Assembly: GCA_008668235.1 (NCBI GenBank)
Contig: RQCP01000013.1
Coordinates: 62,001-126,000 of the forward strand
Reading direction: 5' to 3'
DNA: 64,000 nt
Source of the DNA: Collinsella aerofaciens
GTDB taxonomy: Bacteria > Actinomycetota > Coriobacteriia > Coriobacteriales > Coriobacteriaceae
The notes under the pieces are model-generated. The model ran no database searches and was not told the origin of the DNA. It saw only the letters and a program-made list of their open reading frames with translations. Shown piece after piece: positions 17,824 through 25,234 of this stretch; positions within the stretch are counted from its first letter, which is position 1, and each line of letters starts with the position of its first letter. A program made the position numbers and the translations under genes.

Positions 17824-18477
17824 TTACTCCCAGTGACCGGCGACGTCGACAACCCAATGCTGTCCCGTAGCCTGCTGTTCATAATGTCCCTGGTCCTCAG
17901 AGGTGGTATACGAATCATCTACAACGGATCCACCGATACCGCCGTTTTCGCCATCGTTAATAATCCAAGCGTAGGCGGCATCGGATGAATCGAAGGGCCC
18001 TACCATAGCACCACCATGATTGACCCAGAAACGAGGATGACGCGTGTATACCACGTTCGGTACCCAGACCTGGCTGTAGTCGGTTTCCCAGTGGCCCTGC
18101 TCGGCAACCCATTTCTTCTGGCTACCGCTGTTGGAAGAGGAATTATTGCTGCCGGAACCCTGTGAATTGCCGGAATTCTGCTTCGAGTCGGAGGAGTTTC
18201 CCTTGCTGTCAGACTTCGACGAGTCGGAAGACTTGTTAACCTCTTTCTTGGAGTCATCGGACTTCTGGTCCTTGTCGTCGGATTCTTTCTTCTCCTCGTT
18301 CTTGGTTCCAGAGGCTTGCGCCGCCTTTTCTTCGCTCGGCTTCTTTTTGTCTTTATTTTTTACCGCTGTGGCGGCCCTTTCCGTAGAGCCGCTCCCTTGC
18401 TTTGCAACGCTGGCACATCCAAGTTGAGGTGCCGAAAGGCACACCAGAAGCGCAACGATAATAGCCTTTGTTCTCAC
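17824..18477 (-). CDS. Secreted lipoprotein, unknown function
   Basis: 217 residues from GTG 18477, chosen because GGGAG lies six bases upstream and because this start gives a clean lipoprotein signal: basic RTK, hydrophobic core, then lipobox LGC with the lipidated Cys at residue 21. A ~100-residue Ser/Lys/Asp/Asn-rich, low-complexity spacer follows. The C-terminal ~95 residues (GHWE, VVYTRHPRFWVNHGG, GHYEQQATGQHW, AGHWE) carry repeated His-Trp-Glu motifs of unknown role. It follows the large surface protein, separated by a hairpin. Cargo of the mobile element. Confidence 0.75.
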   Translation of the reverse strand: MRTKAIIVALLVCLSAPQLGCASVAKQGSGSTERAATAVKNKDKKKPSEEKAAQASGTKNEEKKESDDKDQKSDDSKKEVNKSSDSSKSDSKGNSSDSKQNSGNSQGSGSNNSSSNSGSQKKWVAEQGHWETDYSQVWVPNVVYTRHPRFWVNHGGAMVGPFDSSDAAYAWIINDGENGGIGGSVVDDSYTTSEDQGHYEQQATGQHWVVDVAGHWE

Positions 18478-18499
18478 ACCGATCTCCCTGCCCATGAAA

Positions 18500-18535
18500 C
18501 CGGGCGTTGGACACCAGCCGATATCCAACGCCCGG
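18500..18535 (-). terminator. Hairpin between surface protein and lipoprotein genes
   Basis: Perfect 12-bp arms (CCGGGCGTTGGA at 18500-18511 and complement at 18524-18535). On the minus strand it lies just after the surface-protein stop and is followed by GTTTC, so it is a weak or partial terminator that may reduce read-through into the lipoprotein gene. Confidence 0.6.
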
Positions 18536-18542
18536 CTCGCTT

Positions 18543-21500
18543 TTACATCTGCCCGCGGCGCTTCTTCCGGTCGAGGAAGACGCCGGCTGCCACGAGGACG
18601 GTACCGCCGATGACGAACGTCTCGCCGATGAGTCCCGCGCGGTCGCCGGTCTGGGCGAGGCTGCCGGGCTGGGCGGCATCCGTGCCGGCGAGGTGCTTCG
18701 GGGTGTATGCCGCCTGCTGCTTTGCGGCCTGCTGCTTTGCGACCTCCTCTGCCTCCTGTCGTGCGATCTCATCGGAAAGCTTCTGCTCCGCTGCGATGCG
18801 GTCGGACTTCGCCTGCTCGTAGGCGGCGAGTGCCACATCATAGCCGGACTGGAGCCCGTCCACCGCGGCCTGCTTCTCGTCCAGGATGGCCTTGGCGGGC
18901 GCGACCTTGGCACGTGCCTCGACTGCGGCGGCGAAAAGCGCGTTGAGGGCGTCATCCGCGTTCACATCATGGCCGGAAGCGATCGCCGCACCGGCATCAA
19001 TGGAGTTCAGCTTCGACAGCTTGGCGTCTGCCTGCGCCTTCGCCTGCTCGGCGGCGGAGACCAGGGACTCGGCGGCGATGGTATCCGCCTTCGCGGCATC
19101 GAGCGCGGCCTTGGTGTCATTGACGGCCTTTACTGCATCCTGCTCGCGCTGCCGTGCCTCTGCGAGCTTCGCGGCAAGGCCGGTGAGGGTGTCGAGGTTC
19201 GACTGTGCGTCCTCGAGATCGGTCTGGGAGCCGGTAAGCCTGTCGGCGGCAACGCCGGCGTCGGCCTTTGCGGCATCGACGGCACGCTGGGCATCCGCGA
19301 GGGCGCGTGCGGTGCCGTCCGCCTTTTGCTCGGCGGCGGCGAGGACTGCCGCCTTCTCGGCCTGGCCGGCTGCCGCCGCGTCGTGGACGCTCTTTGCGGT
19401 ATCGACCGCCTTCTTGGCGTCGGCGACGTCCTGGAAGAACTTCGCGAGATCGGCGTTCGCATCGGCAACGCTCTGTTGCTTGGCAGAGGTGTCGGCCTTT
19501 GCGGCATCCAACTTAGATTGTACGGTCGTTACGGCTGCGTTGGCAGCATCAAAAGCAACCTGCTTCTGTTGTACGGTCGACTTTGCCGTATCGACTGCCG
19601 CGTTGGCGGCATCGAGGTCCGATTTCGCCGCATCAAGCTCGGTCTGGGCATCCGTGACGCCCTGCTGCTTGGCGGCGACATCAGCCTTGGCGGCATCGAC
19701 GGCACGCTGGGCATCGGTGACGTCCTGCTTCGCGGCATCGACGTCTGCCTGTGCGAAATCCGCTGCGTCCTGCTTCTGCTGGACGGTTGCGGCGGCGCCG
19801 GCGGCTGCCTGCTGCTTGGATGCGAGATCGGCCTTGGCTACGTCGAGTGCGCTCTTGGCGTTCTTGAGGCCGTTGATATAGGAGGTCAGCTTCTGCTCGT
19901 ACTCGTCGACGGAGATGGGGTTCGTGTTCCAACCGGAGCCGGACCAGCCGGAGATCTCTGCGGTGTAGCACTGCGTCTGAAGCCCGGACATGGTGCCCTT
20001 GGTGCAGGTTGCCATTCCCATAACGGCGAGTTCGGGATTGATGATGTTCATGTAATGGCCGACGGTGCCGCTACTGCCGTTCTCCCAGTGGCAGTTGTCT
20101 GCAATCCAATGGTTGATTGCGACACCGTTCTTTGCATAGAAATCATAGGCATCCTTGCCGACAAGACCGGTGACTCCATAAAGGGCCTCCGTTGCCTTGT
20201 CGAAAAAGCCCTTCTCCTGCTCGATCCACTGCCCACTCGGATCGATTCCGTAATTCCATGCCAGGTTTTCGGCAAAATCATATTGGCGGGCATGATCGAG
20301 CACAGTGTCACTGTAGTTGGCATCCGCAATGGCTCCGGCGATGAGCTTGTAGGTGACCTGGAGCTCGGACAGGCCGACCGACTTGCGGTAGTCGTTGACA
20401 GACTTCATCCACCTGATCGCATTGAGCATGTTATCAAGGGACGTGGCGTCCTTGGAGTTGCCGACTTCGGTCTTTCCGGCATATTTGGCGTTCAGGATGA
20501 TGTTGACTGCGTCATCGGCACCCATGGCACGGAAGAAGCCGATGGCTCCCTGCTTGAGCTGCGCGTCGGCGGAATCGAGTTTCGCCTGGGCCTCGTCGAC
20601 TTTCTGCTGCGCGACGGTCACGGCGGCGTCTGCGGTATCCTTTGCGGCCTTGGCGTTCGCGAGCTCTACGTCGGCGGCTGCCTTGGCGGACTCGGCGTCC
20701 TTGACAGCCTGCTTCGCGGCATCCAGCTTGGCGACGGCGTCGGCATTCGCCTGCTTGGCCGCATCGAGGTCTGCGTTCGCGGCATCGAGTGCGGACTGGG
20801 CGGCGTTCACGCCGGATTCGGCATCGGCCGCGGCCTGCTGCTTTACGGAGAGGGACGCCTGGGCATCATTCAGCTCGGACTGCGCCGTTGCTGCAGCGGA
20901 CTGCGCCTGCTCGAGCTCGGACTCGCACTGGAACTGTGTCGCCTGTGCGGCAGCGAGGGCTGCCTCCGCGTCCGCGACCTTCTGTTTTGCCGCATCGTAC
21001 TCCGGACCGCTGGCACCGGCCTCCGCTGCGGCGAGGTCTGCTTTCGCCTTCTCGTAGGCGGCGCTGGCGGCTGCGGCCTTCGCATCCGCTGCGTCCTTGT
21101 TCTGCTGGGCTGCGGCGAGGACGGCATCGGCGGCATCCTTTGCAGACTGGGTCGCAACCAGCTTGGACTGGGCATCGGCAAGCGTCGCGTTGGCGTTGTC
21201 GAGATCGGCCTGTGCCCTGTCCACGGCAGCCTGGGCGTCGCGCACGGCCTGCTCGGCGGCACTGATTGCCTCCGGGGTGGCGCTTACGGCATCTGCCTTG
21301 GCTTTATCGAGGGCATCCTTGGCATCCTGGGCCGCCTTGAGGGCGGACTGGTACGCTTCGTCCTTCTCGGACGCATCCGCCTTGGCGTCTGCGAGACCCG
21401 CCTTCGCCTGCTCGAGGTCCTTGCCGGCGGCATCGGCGGCGTCCTTGCCCTCCGCGACCTGACGGGCGTACTCGTCCATTGCCGCTCGGTCGGCTGCCGT

Positions 21501-21914
21501 ACCGGCGCTGACTGCCGAATCGTAGGATGCCTTGGCCTGGTCGCGGGCGGAAGCCGCCTCGTTGTAGGGACCGGCGGCCTCGTCGTAGGATGCCTTGGCG
21601 GCGTCCTCCTTCGCCTTCGCCTCGTCGACTGCCTTCTGCAGGTCCGCGATGGTCTGTGCGGCGGATTTCGCACCGGTACCGGATGCCGCGCCGGCGTGGG
21701 CGGCGATCGGCGACATCACGGCGGGGTGCTGCGTGCCCCCGTCACCGGTCTGGGCGAATGCCGTGAACGGTGAGATGAGGCTCGATCCGGTCATGGCGGC
21801 CATGGTCGCCGCGGTGACGGTCAGACGCGCGATCCCCTTCGGAGTGTGAATCTTTTTGTTTGGCAGTGCGTCGAAGTGATCGCCGCCGGCAGCGAAATGC
21901 TTTCCCTGAGTCAT
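18543..21914 (-). CDS. Sortase-anchored coiled-coil surface protein with CAP domain
   Basis: 1123 residues. A signal peptide with a long charged lead ends near AFA-QTG (~residue 55). Residues ~85-445 and ~680-1070 are Ala/Lys/Asp/Glu-rich heptad coiled coil. Between them (~450-675) lies a globular CAP/SCP-PR1-like domain (ENLAWNYG, GVAINHW, GHYMNIINP, LAVMGMATC). The C-terminus carries a sorting signal: LAQTGD, hydrophobic helix, KKRR. The layout resembles stalked adhesins in which coiled coils project a binding head. It is encoded within the mobile element, so it is transferable cargo. The ligand is unknown. Confidence 0.85.
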   Translation of the reverse strand: MTQGKHFAAGGDHFDALPNKKIHTPKGIARLTVTAATMAAMTGSSLISPFTAFAQTGDGGTQHPAVMSPIAAHAGAASGTGAKSAAQTIADLQKAVDEAKAKEDAAKASYDEAAGPYNEAASARDQAKASYDSAVSAGTAADRAAMDEYARQVAEGKDAADAAGKDLEQAKAGLADAKADASEKDEAYQSALKAAQDAKDALDKAKADAVSATPEAISAAEQAVRDAQAAVDRAQADLDNANATLADAQSKLVATQSAKDAADAVLAAAQQNKDAADAKAAAASAAYEKAKADLAAAEAGASGPEYDAAKQKVADAEAALAAAQATQFQCESELEQAQSAAATAQSELNDAQASLSVKQQAAADAESGVNAAQSALDAANADLDAAKQANADAVAKLDAAKQAVKDAESAKAAADVELANAKAAKDTADAAVTVAQQKVDEAQAKLDSADAQLKQGAIGFFRAMGADDAVNIILNAKYAGKTEVGNSKDATSLDNMLNAIRWMKSVNDYRKSVGLSELQVTYKLIAGAIADANYSDTVLDHARQYDFAENLAWNYGIDPSGQWIEQEKGFFDKATEALYGVTGLVGKDAYDFYAKNGVAINHWIADNCHWENGSSGTVGHYMNIINPELAVMGMATCTKGTMSGLQTQCYTAEISGWSGSGWNTNPISVDEYEQKLTSYINGLKNAKSALDVAKADLASKQQAAAGAAATVQQKQDAADFAQADVDAAKQDVTDAQRAVDAAKADVAAKQQGVTDAQTELDAAKSDLDAANAAVDTAKSTVQQKQVAFDAANAAVTTVQSKLDAAKADTSAKQQSVADANADLAKFFQDVADAKKAVDTAKSVHDAAAAGQAEKAAVLAAAEQKADGTARALADAQRAVDAAKADAGVAADRLTGSQTDLEDAQSNLDTLTGLAAKLAEARQREQDAVKAVNDTKAALDAAKADTIAAESLVSAAEQAKAQADAKLSKLNSIDAGAAIASGHDVNADDALNALFAAAVEARAKVAPAKAILDEKQAAVDGLQSGYDVALAAYEQAKSDRIAAEQKLSDEIARQEAEEVAKQQAAKQQAAYTPKHLAGTDAAQPGSLAQTGDRAGLIGETFVIGGTVLVAAGVFLDRKKRRGQM

Positions 21915-21998
21915 TGTGCTGTTCCATTCCTTTTCCGTGCCCTATCCGACTGGGCATCAGAGCGCTTTCCAATAGAGGTAATTATGCGCCTTAACTGG

Positions 21999-22037
21999 GA
22001 TTGTTGTATATAGTCCGTTGGCATAAATACAACAATC
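21999..22037. promoter_or_regulatory. Divergent promoter with overlapping 11-bp operator palindrome
   Basis: GATTGTTGTAT (21999-22009) and ATACAACAATC (22027-22037) form a perfect inverted repeat with a 17-bp centre. Each arm contains TTGTTG, a fair -35, and each strand has a fair -10 about 16-17 bp on (ATAAAT at 22023 on +, TATATA on -). One site could thus control both the XRE gene and the surface-protein gene. A partial third copy (ACAACAATCC) lies at 22072. Confidence 0.6.
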
Positions 22038-22038
22038 C

Positions 22039-22287
22039 ATGACTCTTTTTGTCATGGATATCTCGCCGCTACAACAATCCTTTGGTCTACGCTGCAAAGA
22101 ACTCAGATCAGAGTCTGGTTACTCACAAGAGCAATTTGCGAACCGCATTGACATGGACAGGTCTTACTACGCCTCGATAGAGGTCGGGCGAAGAAATGTC
22201 AGTCTTTCTAACCTCTCTAAAATTGCCAATGGATTCAACATATCAATTGCTGCACTTATGACTGGTGTCACTGATAAAAAGGATTAG
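22039..22287 (+). CDS. XRE-family transcription regulator
   Basis: 82 residues, mostly one Cro/C1-type helix-turn-helix: LRCKELRSESGYSQEQFANRIDMDRSYYASIEVGRRNVSLSNLSKIANGF. No SD precedes ATG 22039, but the -10-like ATAAAT ends 10 bp upstream, so the transcript may be leaderless; ATG 22054 is an alternative start. The operator-like palindrome overlaps its promoter, suggesting autoregulation and control of the divergent surface-protein gene. Confidence 0.82.
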   Translation: MTLFVMDISPLQQSFGLRCKELRSESGYSQEQFANRIDMDRSYYASIEVGRRNVSLSNLSKIANGFNISIAALMTGVTDKKD

Positions 22288-22381
22288 TCCATCGTCAGCG
22301 AACGCAGTGAGCGTATCAATCGACGGCGTAGCCGGCGGCAAGGACACGGTACGTGGCCGCGCAGCGAGCTTTGCGAGCGAA

Positions 22382-22412
22382 GGGGACGGCATCGCCGTCC
22401 CTATTTCTTTCT
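22382..22412 (+). terminator. Terminator downstream of the XRE gene
   Basis: GGGACGGC (22383-22390), loop ATC, GCCGTCCC (22394-22401), then TATTTCTTTCT. Confidence 0.8.
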
Positions 22413-22436
22413 AATCTATTTCTCTATATATTGGTT

Positions 22437-22601
22437 TCACCAAAATGGGTATGAAACAAGCTTCTGAACAGGCTTTTTATCAGAGAATTCTAAGCTGCCG
22501 AATCATCAAAATGGTGATATTTTTTACCCAAAAGAGGGAAGCGCGTCACCAAAATGGAACCGACTAACAGCTGTTGAAAACTTTTATCCCCAAAATGGTG
22601 A
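22437..22601. repeat. Four iteron-like CAAAATGG repeats near attR
   Basis: Copies start at about 22437 (TCACCAAAATGG), 22503 (TCATCAAAATGGTGA), 22546 (TCACCAAAATGG) and 22587 (TCCCCAAAATGGTGA), all in the same orientation. Spacings of about 66, 43 and 41 bp are near multiples of a helical turn. The consensus TCACC-AAAAT-GGTGA is also partly palindromic. The region 22413-22729 carries no gene. Confidence 0.65.
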
Positions 22602-22690
22602 TTTCCTGTTTTCAGTGGAAAACTCGGAAAGTCATAATATTTACTTACCAGATTTACAAACGGAAGCGGTTCTTAACCCCAAAACCAGAA

Positions 22691-22721
22691 CAGGTCAGAA
22701 GCAAAAATAACTCCTGACCTG
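22691..22721 (-). terminator. Terminator of tRNA-Arg supplied by the element
   Basis: CAGGTCAG (22691-22698) and CTGACCTG (22714-22721) form an 8-bp stem 10 bp beyond the tRNA CCA end, followed on the minus strand by TTCTGGTTTT. It replaces the chromosomal terminators left at 9153-9316. Confidence 0.6.
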
Positions 22722-22729
22722 CGATTTTC

Positions 22730-22776
22730 CTGGTGCCCCCGGGCGGATTCGAACCGTCGACACCCGCTTTAGGAGA
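22730..22776. other. attR, 47-bp direct repeat within tRNA-Arg
   Basis: Identical to attL at 9326-9372. It contains the 3' half of the intact tRNA-Arg from the anticodon loop to CCA. Confidence 0.9.
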
Positions 22777-22806
22777 GCGGTGCTCTATCCTCTGAGCTAC
22801 GGAGGC
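22731..22806 (-). tRNA. tRNA-Arg (anticodon CCT)
   Basis: On the minus strand: acceptor GCCTCCG pairs with CGGGGGC, D-arm GCTCAGAGGATAGAGC, anticodon stem CCGCT/AGCGG around loop CTCCTAA (anticodon CCT, reading AGG), T-arm with GGTTCGAATCC-type loop, discriminator A and encoded CCA. 76 nt with CCA. It is the integration site of the mobile element, which regenerates its 3' half. Confidence 0.95.
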
Positions 22807-22864
22807 ATGTTGTACTAGTGTAGCAGATTTACTGCATCGCCATACACCCCATGACCAGACTTCA

Positions 22865-22933
22865 AAGTTGCGGTGGAATAGTTCCTGCCTAAAGCATCTA
22901 AAGCCACATTTAAGAACTATTCCACCGCAACTT
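22865..22933. repeat. Palindromic repeat, GTTGCGGTGGAATAGTTC family, copy A
   Basis: Perfect 20-bp arms at 22865-22884 and 22914-22933 around a 29-base centre. It ends eight bases from the manO stop codon, so it may also terminate the PTS operon. A second copy is at 26551-26618 and a single degenerate arm at 35181-35189. Confidence 0.75.
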
Positions 22934-22941
22934 ATGAGGGG

Positions 22942-23340
22942 CTAGTTACCTTTGTGGAAGAGGTTTTTGATAACGGAGGGGATGCTCTTGGCGCCCTTGA
23001 CCGTCACATCGATAAAGTCGGGCGAACGCACGAGCTTATCCTCGTCGACGTACTTGCGGACAGCACGAAGCGTCTCTTTGTCGTCGCGCGTCGAAAACGT
23101 AAAGTGACCGTTGTCCTTGGTGAAGATGGCAAAACGCGTGATCTTCTTGGTGCCGCGTAAAACCTCGGCGGCAATATAGTCGACCTCATCCCACGGGATT
23201 TGAATATAATCCTCGGGATTGCGCTCGTTGTAATACTCGAACGCCTTATTGCCCACCATCACGTTGCCGTGGCTGGTAAGCCCCATCAGGCAGGTTGCCG
23301 GCGTTGCCAGATCGACCGTGCTGTTCTGAGATTGCGCCAT
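22942..23340 (-). CDS. manO: ManO-type protein, DUF956, of mannose PTS operons
   Basis: 132 residues from ATG 23340 (frame open to 23391, but this start matches the DUF956 family length and follows GGAGGGCG). The sequence matches the family usually found as the last gene of mannose-class PTS operons (TCLMGLTSHGNVMVGNKAFEYYN, IPWDEVDYIAAEV). Its function is not firmly established; a regulatory role has been proposed for ManO. It is separated from the IID gene by a hairpin (23369-23404), so its expression may be lower than that of the transporter genes. Confidence 0.88.
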   Translation of the reverse strand: MAQSQNSTVDLATPATCLMGLTSHGNVMVGNKAFEYYNERNPEDYIQIPWDEVDYIAAEVLRGTKKITRFAIFTKDNGHFTFSTRDDKETLRAVRKYVDEDKLVRSPDFIDVTVKGAKSIPSVIKNLFHKGN

Positions 23341-23368
23341 GCGCGCCTCGCCCTCCAAATAAAACAAT

Positions 23369-23404
23369 CGGACCGCATCCAGTGTACCCACCGGGTGCGG
23401 TCCG
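23369..23404 (-). terminator. Hairpin between the IID gene and manO
   Basis: CGGACCGCATCC (23369-23380) pairs with the mirrored sequence ending at 23404 with one mismatch. On the minus strand it is followed by ATTGTTTTATTT, so it may be an attenuating intercistronic terminator. Confidence 0.55.
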
Positions 23405-23460
23405 TTTCAATGGCTCAAAAGCCCTTGCCTAGCAATTCTCGGTCTTAAGCCGAAGCGTGC

Positions 23461-24381
23461 TTACATGAAGCCGCAGAAGCGACCGATGATGCCGACGGCG
23501 AAGAGAGCCAGGATGATGACAATCGGGCTGACCTTCTTCTTGAGGAGCTTGCAGACCAGCAGGGTCAGGCACACGGCGGCAAGGCCGGGGATGAGCTGAT
23601 CGAGGTTGGCCTGAAGCGTGGTGACCTTCATCTGATCAAGGGCGGTAGCACCGACGGAGTTGTACATCGTCAGCGCTTCCTTGATACCCTCGGAACCGGA
23701 GGGCAGGCTAGCCCAGTCGATAAAGGCGCCAGCAGACTGCTTGACCGTGGAGACGATCGGGGTGAAGGAAATGGACACCCAGCGCTCGACCAGGGCACCG
23801 ATGATGAACATACCCAGGATGGAAGCGCCCTCGGTGACCTTGCCCATCAGACCACCGGAGAGGTCCTTGGCGATGGAGGAGCCGACCTTGTAGCCAAACT
23901 CCTGCGTGTACCACAGGAAAGCGTAACGGATGATGTTCCACGCGAAGAAGAACAGCAGCGGACCGACGATGCTACCGGACATGGCCAGGGAAGCGCCCAG
24001 AGCGCCCAGAATCGGGCGAAGGGTGAACCAGAAGACGGGGTCACCGACGCCGGCGAGCGGGCCCATCATACCGACCTTGACGCCCTGGATGGCGACGTCA
24101 TCGATCGGAGCACCGTTGGCGCGCTCCTCCTCGAGGGCGAGGGTAACGCCAATGACGGGGGCGGAAACATAGGGGTGGGTGTTATAGAACTCCAGGTGGC
24201 GCTTAAGAGCGGCAATCTGGTCATCCTTGCTGGTGTAGAGCTTCTTGATCGCAGGGATCATTGCGAAGCACCAGCCGCCGTTCTGCATACGCTCGTAGTT
24301 CCACGAGCCCTGAAGGAACTGATGACGGAAGCAAACCTTCTTGCGGTCAGCCTTGGTGAGCTGAATCTTGTTCTCTGCCAT
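23461..24381 (-). CDS. manZ: PTS mannose-family EIID component
   Basis: 306 residues from ATG 24381 (SD GGAGGGGAG), rather than the GTG at 24390. Membrane component of a mannose-class phosphotransferase permease, with the family's conserved QGSWNYERMQNGGW, HLEFYNTHPY and GPLAGVGDPVFWFTLRPI, and C-terminal helices. With EIIC it forms the sugar channel that imports mannose, glucose, glucosamine or similar sugars while EIIAB phosphorylates them. Specificity cannot be read from sequence. Confidence 0.95.
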   Translation of the reverse strand: MAENKIQLTKADRKKVCFRHQFLQGSWNYERMQNGGWCFAMIPAIKKLYTSKDDQIAALKRHLEFYNTHPYVSAPVIGVTLALEEERANGAPIDDVAIQGVKVGMMGPLAGVGDPVFWFTLRPILGALGASLAMSGSIVGPLLFFFAWNIIRYAFLWYTQEFGYKVGSSIAKDLSGGLMGKVTEGASILGMFIIGALVERWVSISFTPIVSTVKQSAGAFIDWASLPSGSEGIKEALTMYNSVGATALDQMKVTTLQANLDQLIPGLAAVCLTLLVCKLLKKKVSPIVIILALFAVGIIGRFCGFM

Positions 24382-24397
24382 ATGTATCACTCCCCTC

Positions 24398-25216
24398 CTA
24401 CTCGTAATCGTTCAGAATGTCGCCGAGCGGGTCGCCGGAGCCACCGCCCATGCCGCCACCCTGCTTGGCCAGATCCTTAAGGCCAAGGTAGATGAGGGCA
24501 AGGGAGATGCCGATGAGACCAAGAGCGATCAGCGTGAGCTGAGGGATGGCAGCAAGGACAAAGCCGAGGACGAAGAACGGCCAGGTCTCCTTGGTGGCCA
24601 TCATGTTGATGACCATGGCGTAACCGACGGAAGCGACCATGCCGCCGCCGACAGCCATGCCGCCGGACAGCCAGTCGGGCATAGCGTTAAGCGCGTTGGT
24701 AACGGCCTCGGCCGGGATGACGCACAGAAGCACTGCCGGGATGGCGATACGAAGGCCCTGCATGAGGATGGCAGCATACTGCCAGCGCTCGATGCCGGAG
24801 AAGTCGCCCTTCTCGGCGCAACCGTCCATGGCGTGAGCGATAGCGGTAGCAATGGTACGGCAGATCATGGTCAGGAACAGACCAGCGACCGACAGCGGGA
24901 CGGCGACGGCGATAGCGGTGGTAACGGCCTTGGCCGAATCGGTGGCGCCACCGTTAAGGGCGAGCACCATGATGATCGAAGAAGCGACCGAGGCCAGAGC
25001 GGCGTCAGGCGCGACAGCGGCGCCGACGTTAGCCCAGCCAAGGGCCATCATCTGGAGCGAACCGCCCAGGAGGATGCCCTCCTGAAGGTGACCGGTTACG
25101 AGACCGATAAGCGTGCATGCCACGAGCGGCTGATGGAACTGGAACTCATCCAGAATGCCTTCCATACCGGCAAGCAACGCGACAATCGCAACAAGCAGAA
25201 TAGTGATTGCAGACAT
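24398..25216 (-). CDS. manY: PTS mannose-family EIIC component
   Basis: 272 residues, polytopic, with the typical EIIC features GILDEFQFHQPLVACTLIG and GHLQEGILLGGSLQMMALGWANVGAAVAPD. It provides the substrate-translocating part of the permease with EIID. It ends in a Gly-rich cytoplasmic tail (KQGGGMGGGSGDPLGD). It lies 16 bases upstream of the IID start and 18 bases downstream of the IIAB stop. Confidence 0.95.
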   Translation of the reverse strand: MSAITILLVAIVALLAGMEGILDEFQFHQPLVACTLIGLVTGHLQEGILLGGSLQMMALGWANVGAAVAPDAALASVASSIIMVLALNGGATDSAKAVTTAIAVAVPLSVAGLFLTMICRTIATAIAHAMDGCAEKGDFSGIERWQYAAILMQGLRIAIPAVLLCVIPAEAVTNALNAMPDWLSGGMAVGGGMVASVGYAMVINMMATKETWPFFVLGFVLAAIPQLTLIALGLIGISLALIYLGLKDLAKQGGGMGGGSGDPLGDILNDYE

Positions 25217-25234
25217 GTATCGGACCCTCCTTTA

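Larger units (their letters stand above)
9326..22776. mobile_element. Integrative mobilizable element in tRNA-Arg(CCT)
   Basis: About 13.4 kb bounded by identical 47-bp direct repeats (9326-9372, 22730-22776) matching the 3' half of tRNA-Arg(CCT). The intact tRNA is at the right end and the displaced 3' half at the left, as expected for a tyrosine recombinase crossing over at the anticodon loop. Contents: integrase next to the left end, small DNA-binding proteins, relaxase and MobC-like partner, cargo genes, XRE regulator. No type IV secretion or coupling-protein genes are seen, so it is probably mobilized by a helper. Base composition is visibly lower in GC than the flanks around the integrase and mobilization genes. 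Confidence 0.88.

Noticed and set aside
17520..17870. 116-codon + strand frame upstream of the lipoprotein 3' end
   Set aside because: No ribosome site; it crosses inverted repeats and the lipoprotein terminator.
18507..21773. 1088-codon + strand frame opposite the surface protein
   Set aside because: It is the mirror of a repetitive Ala/Lys/Asp coiled-coil gene, giving Gly/Leu/Cys-rich nonsense. No ribosome site, and the minus-strand product has signal peptide, CAP domain and sorting signal.
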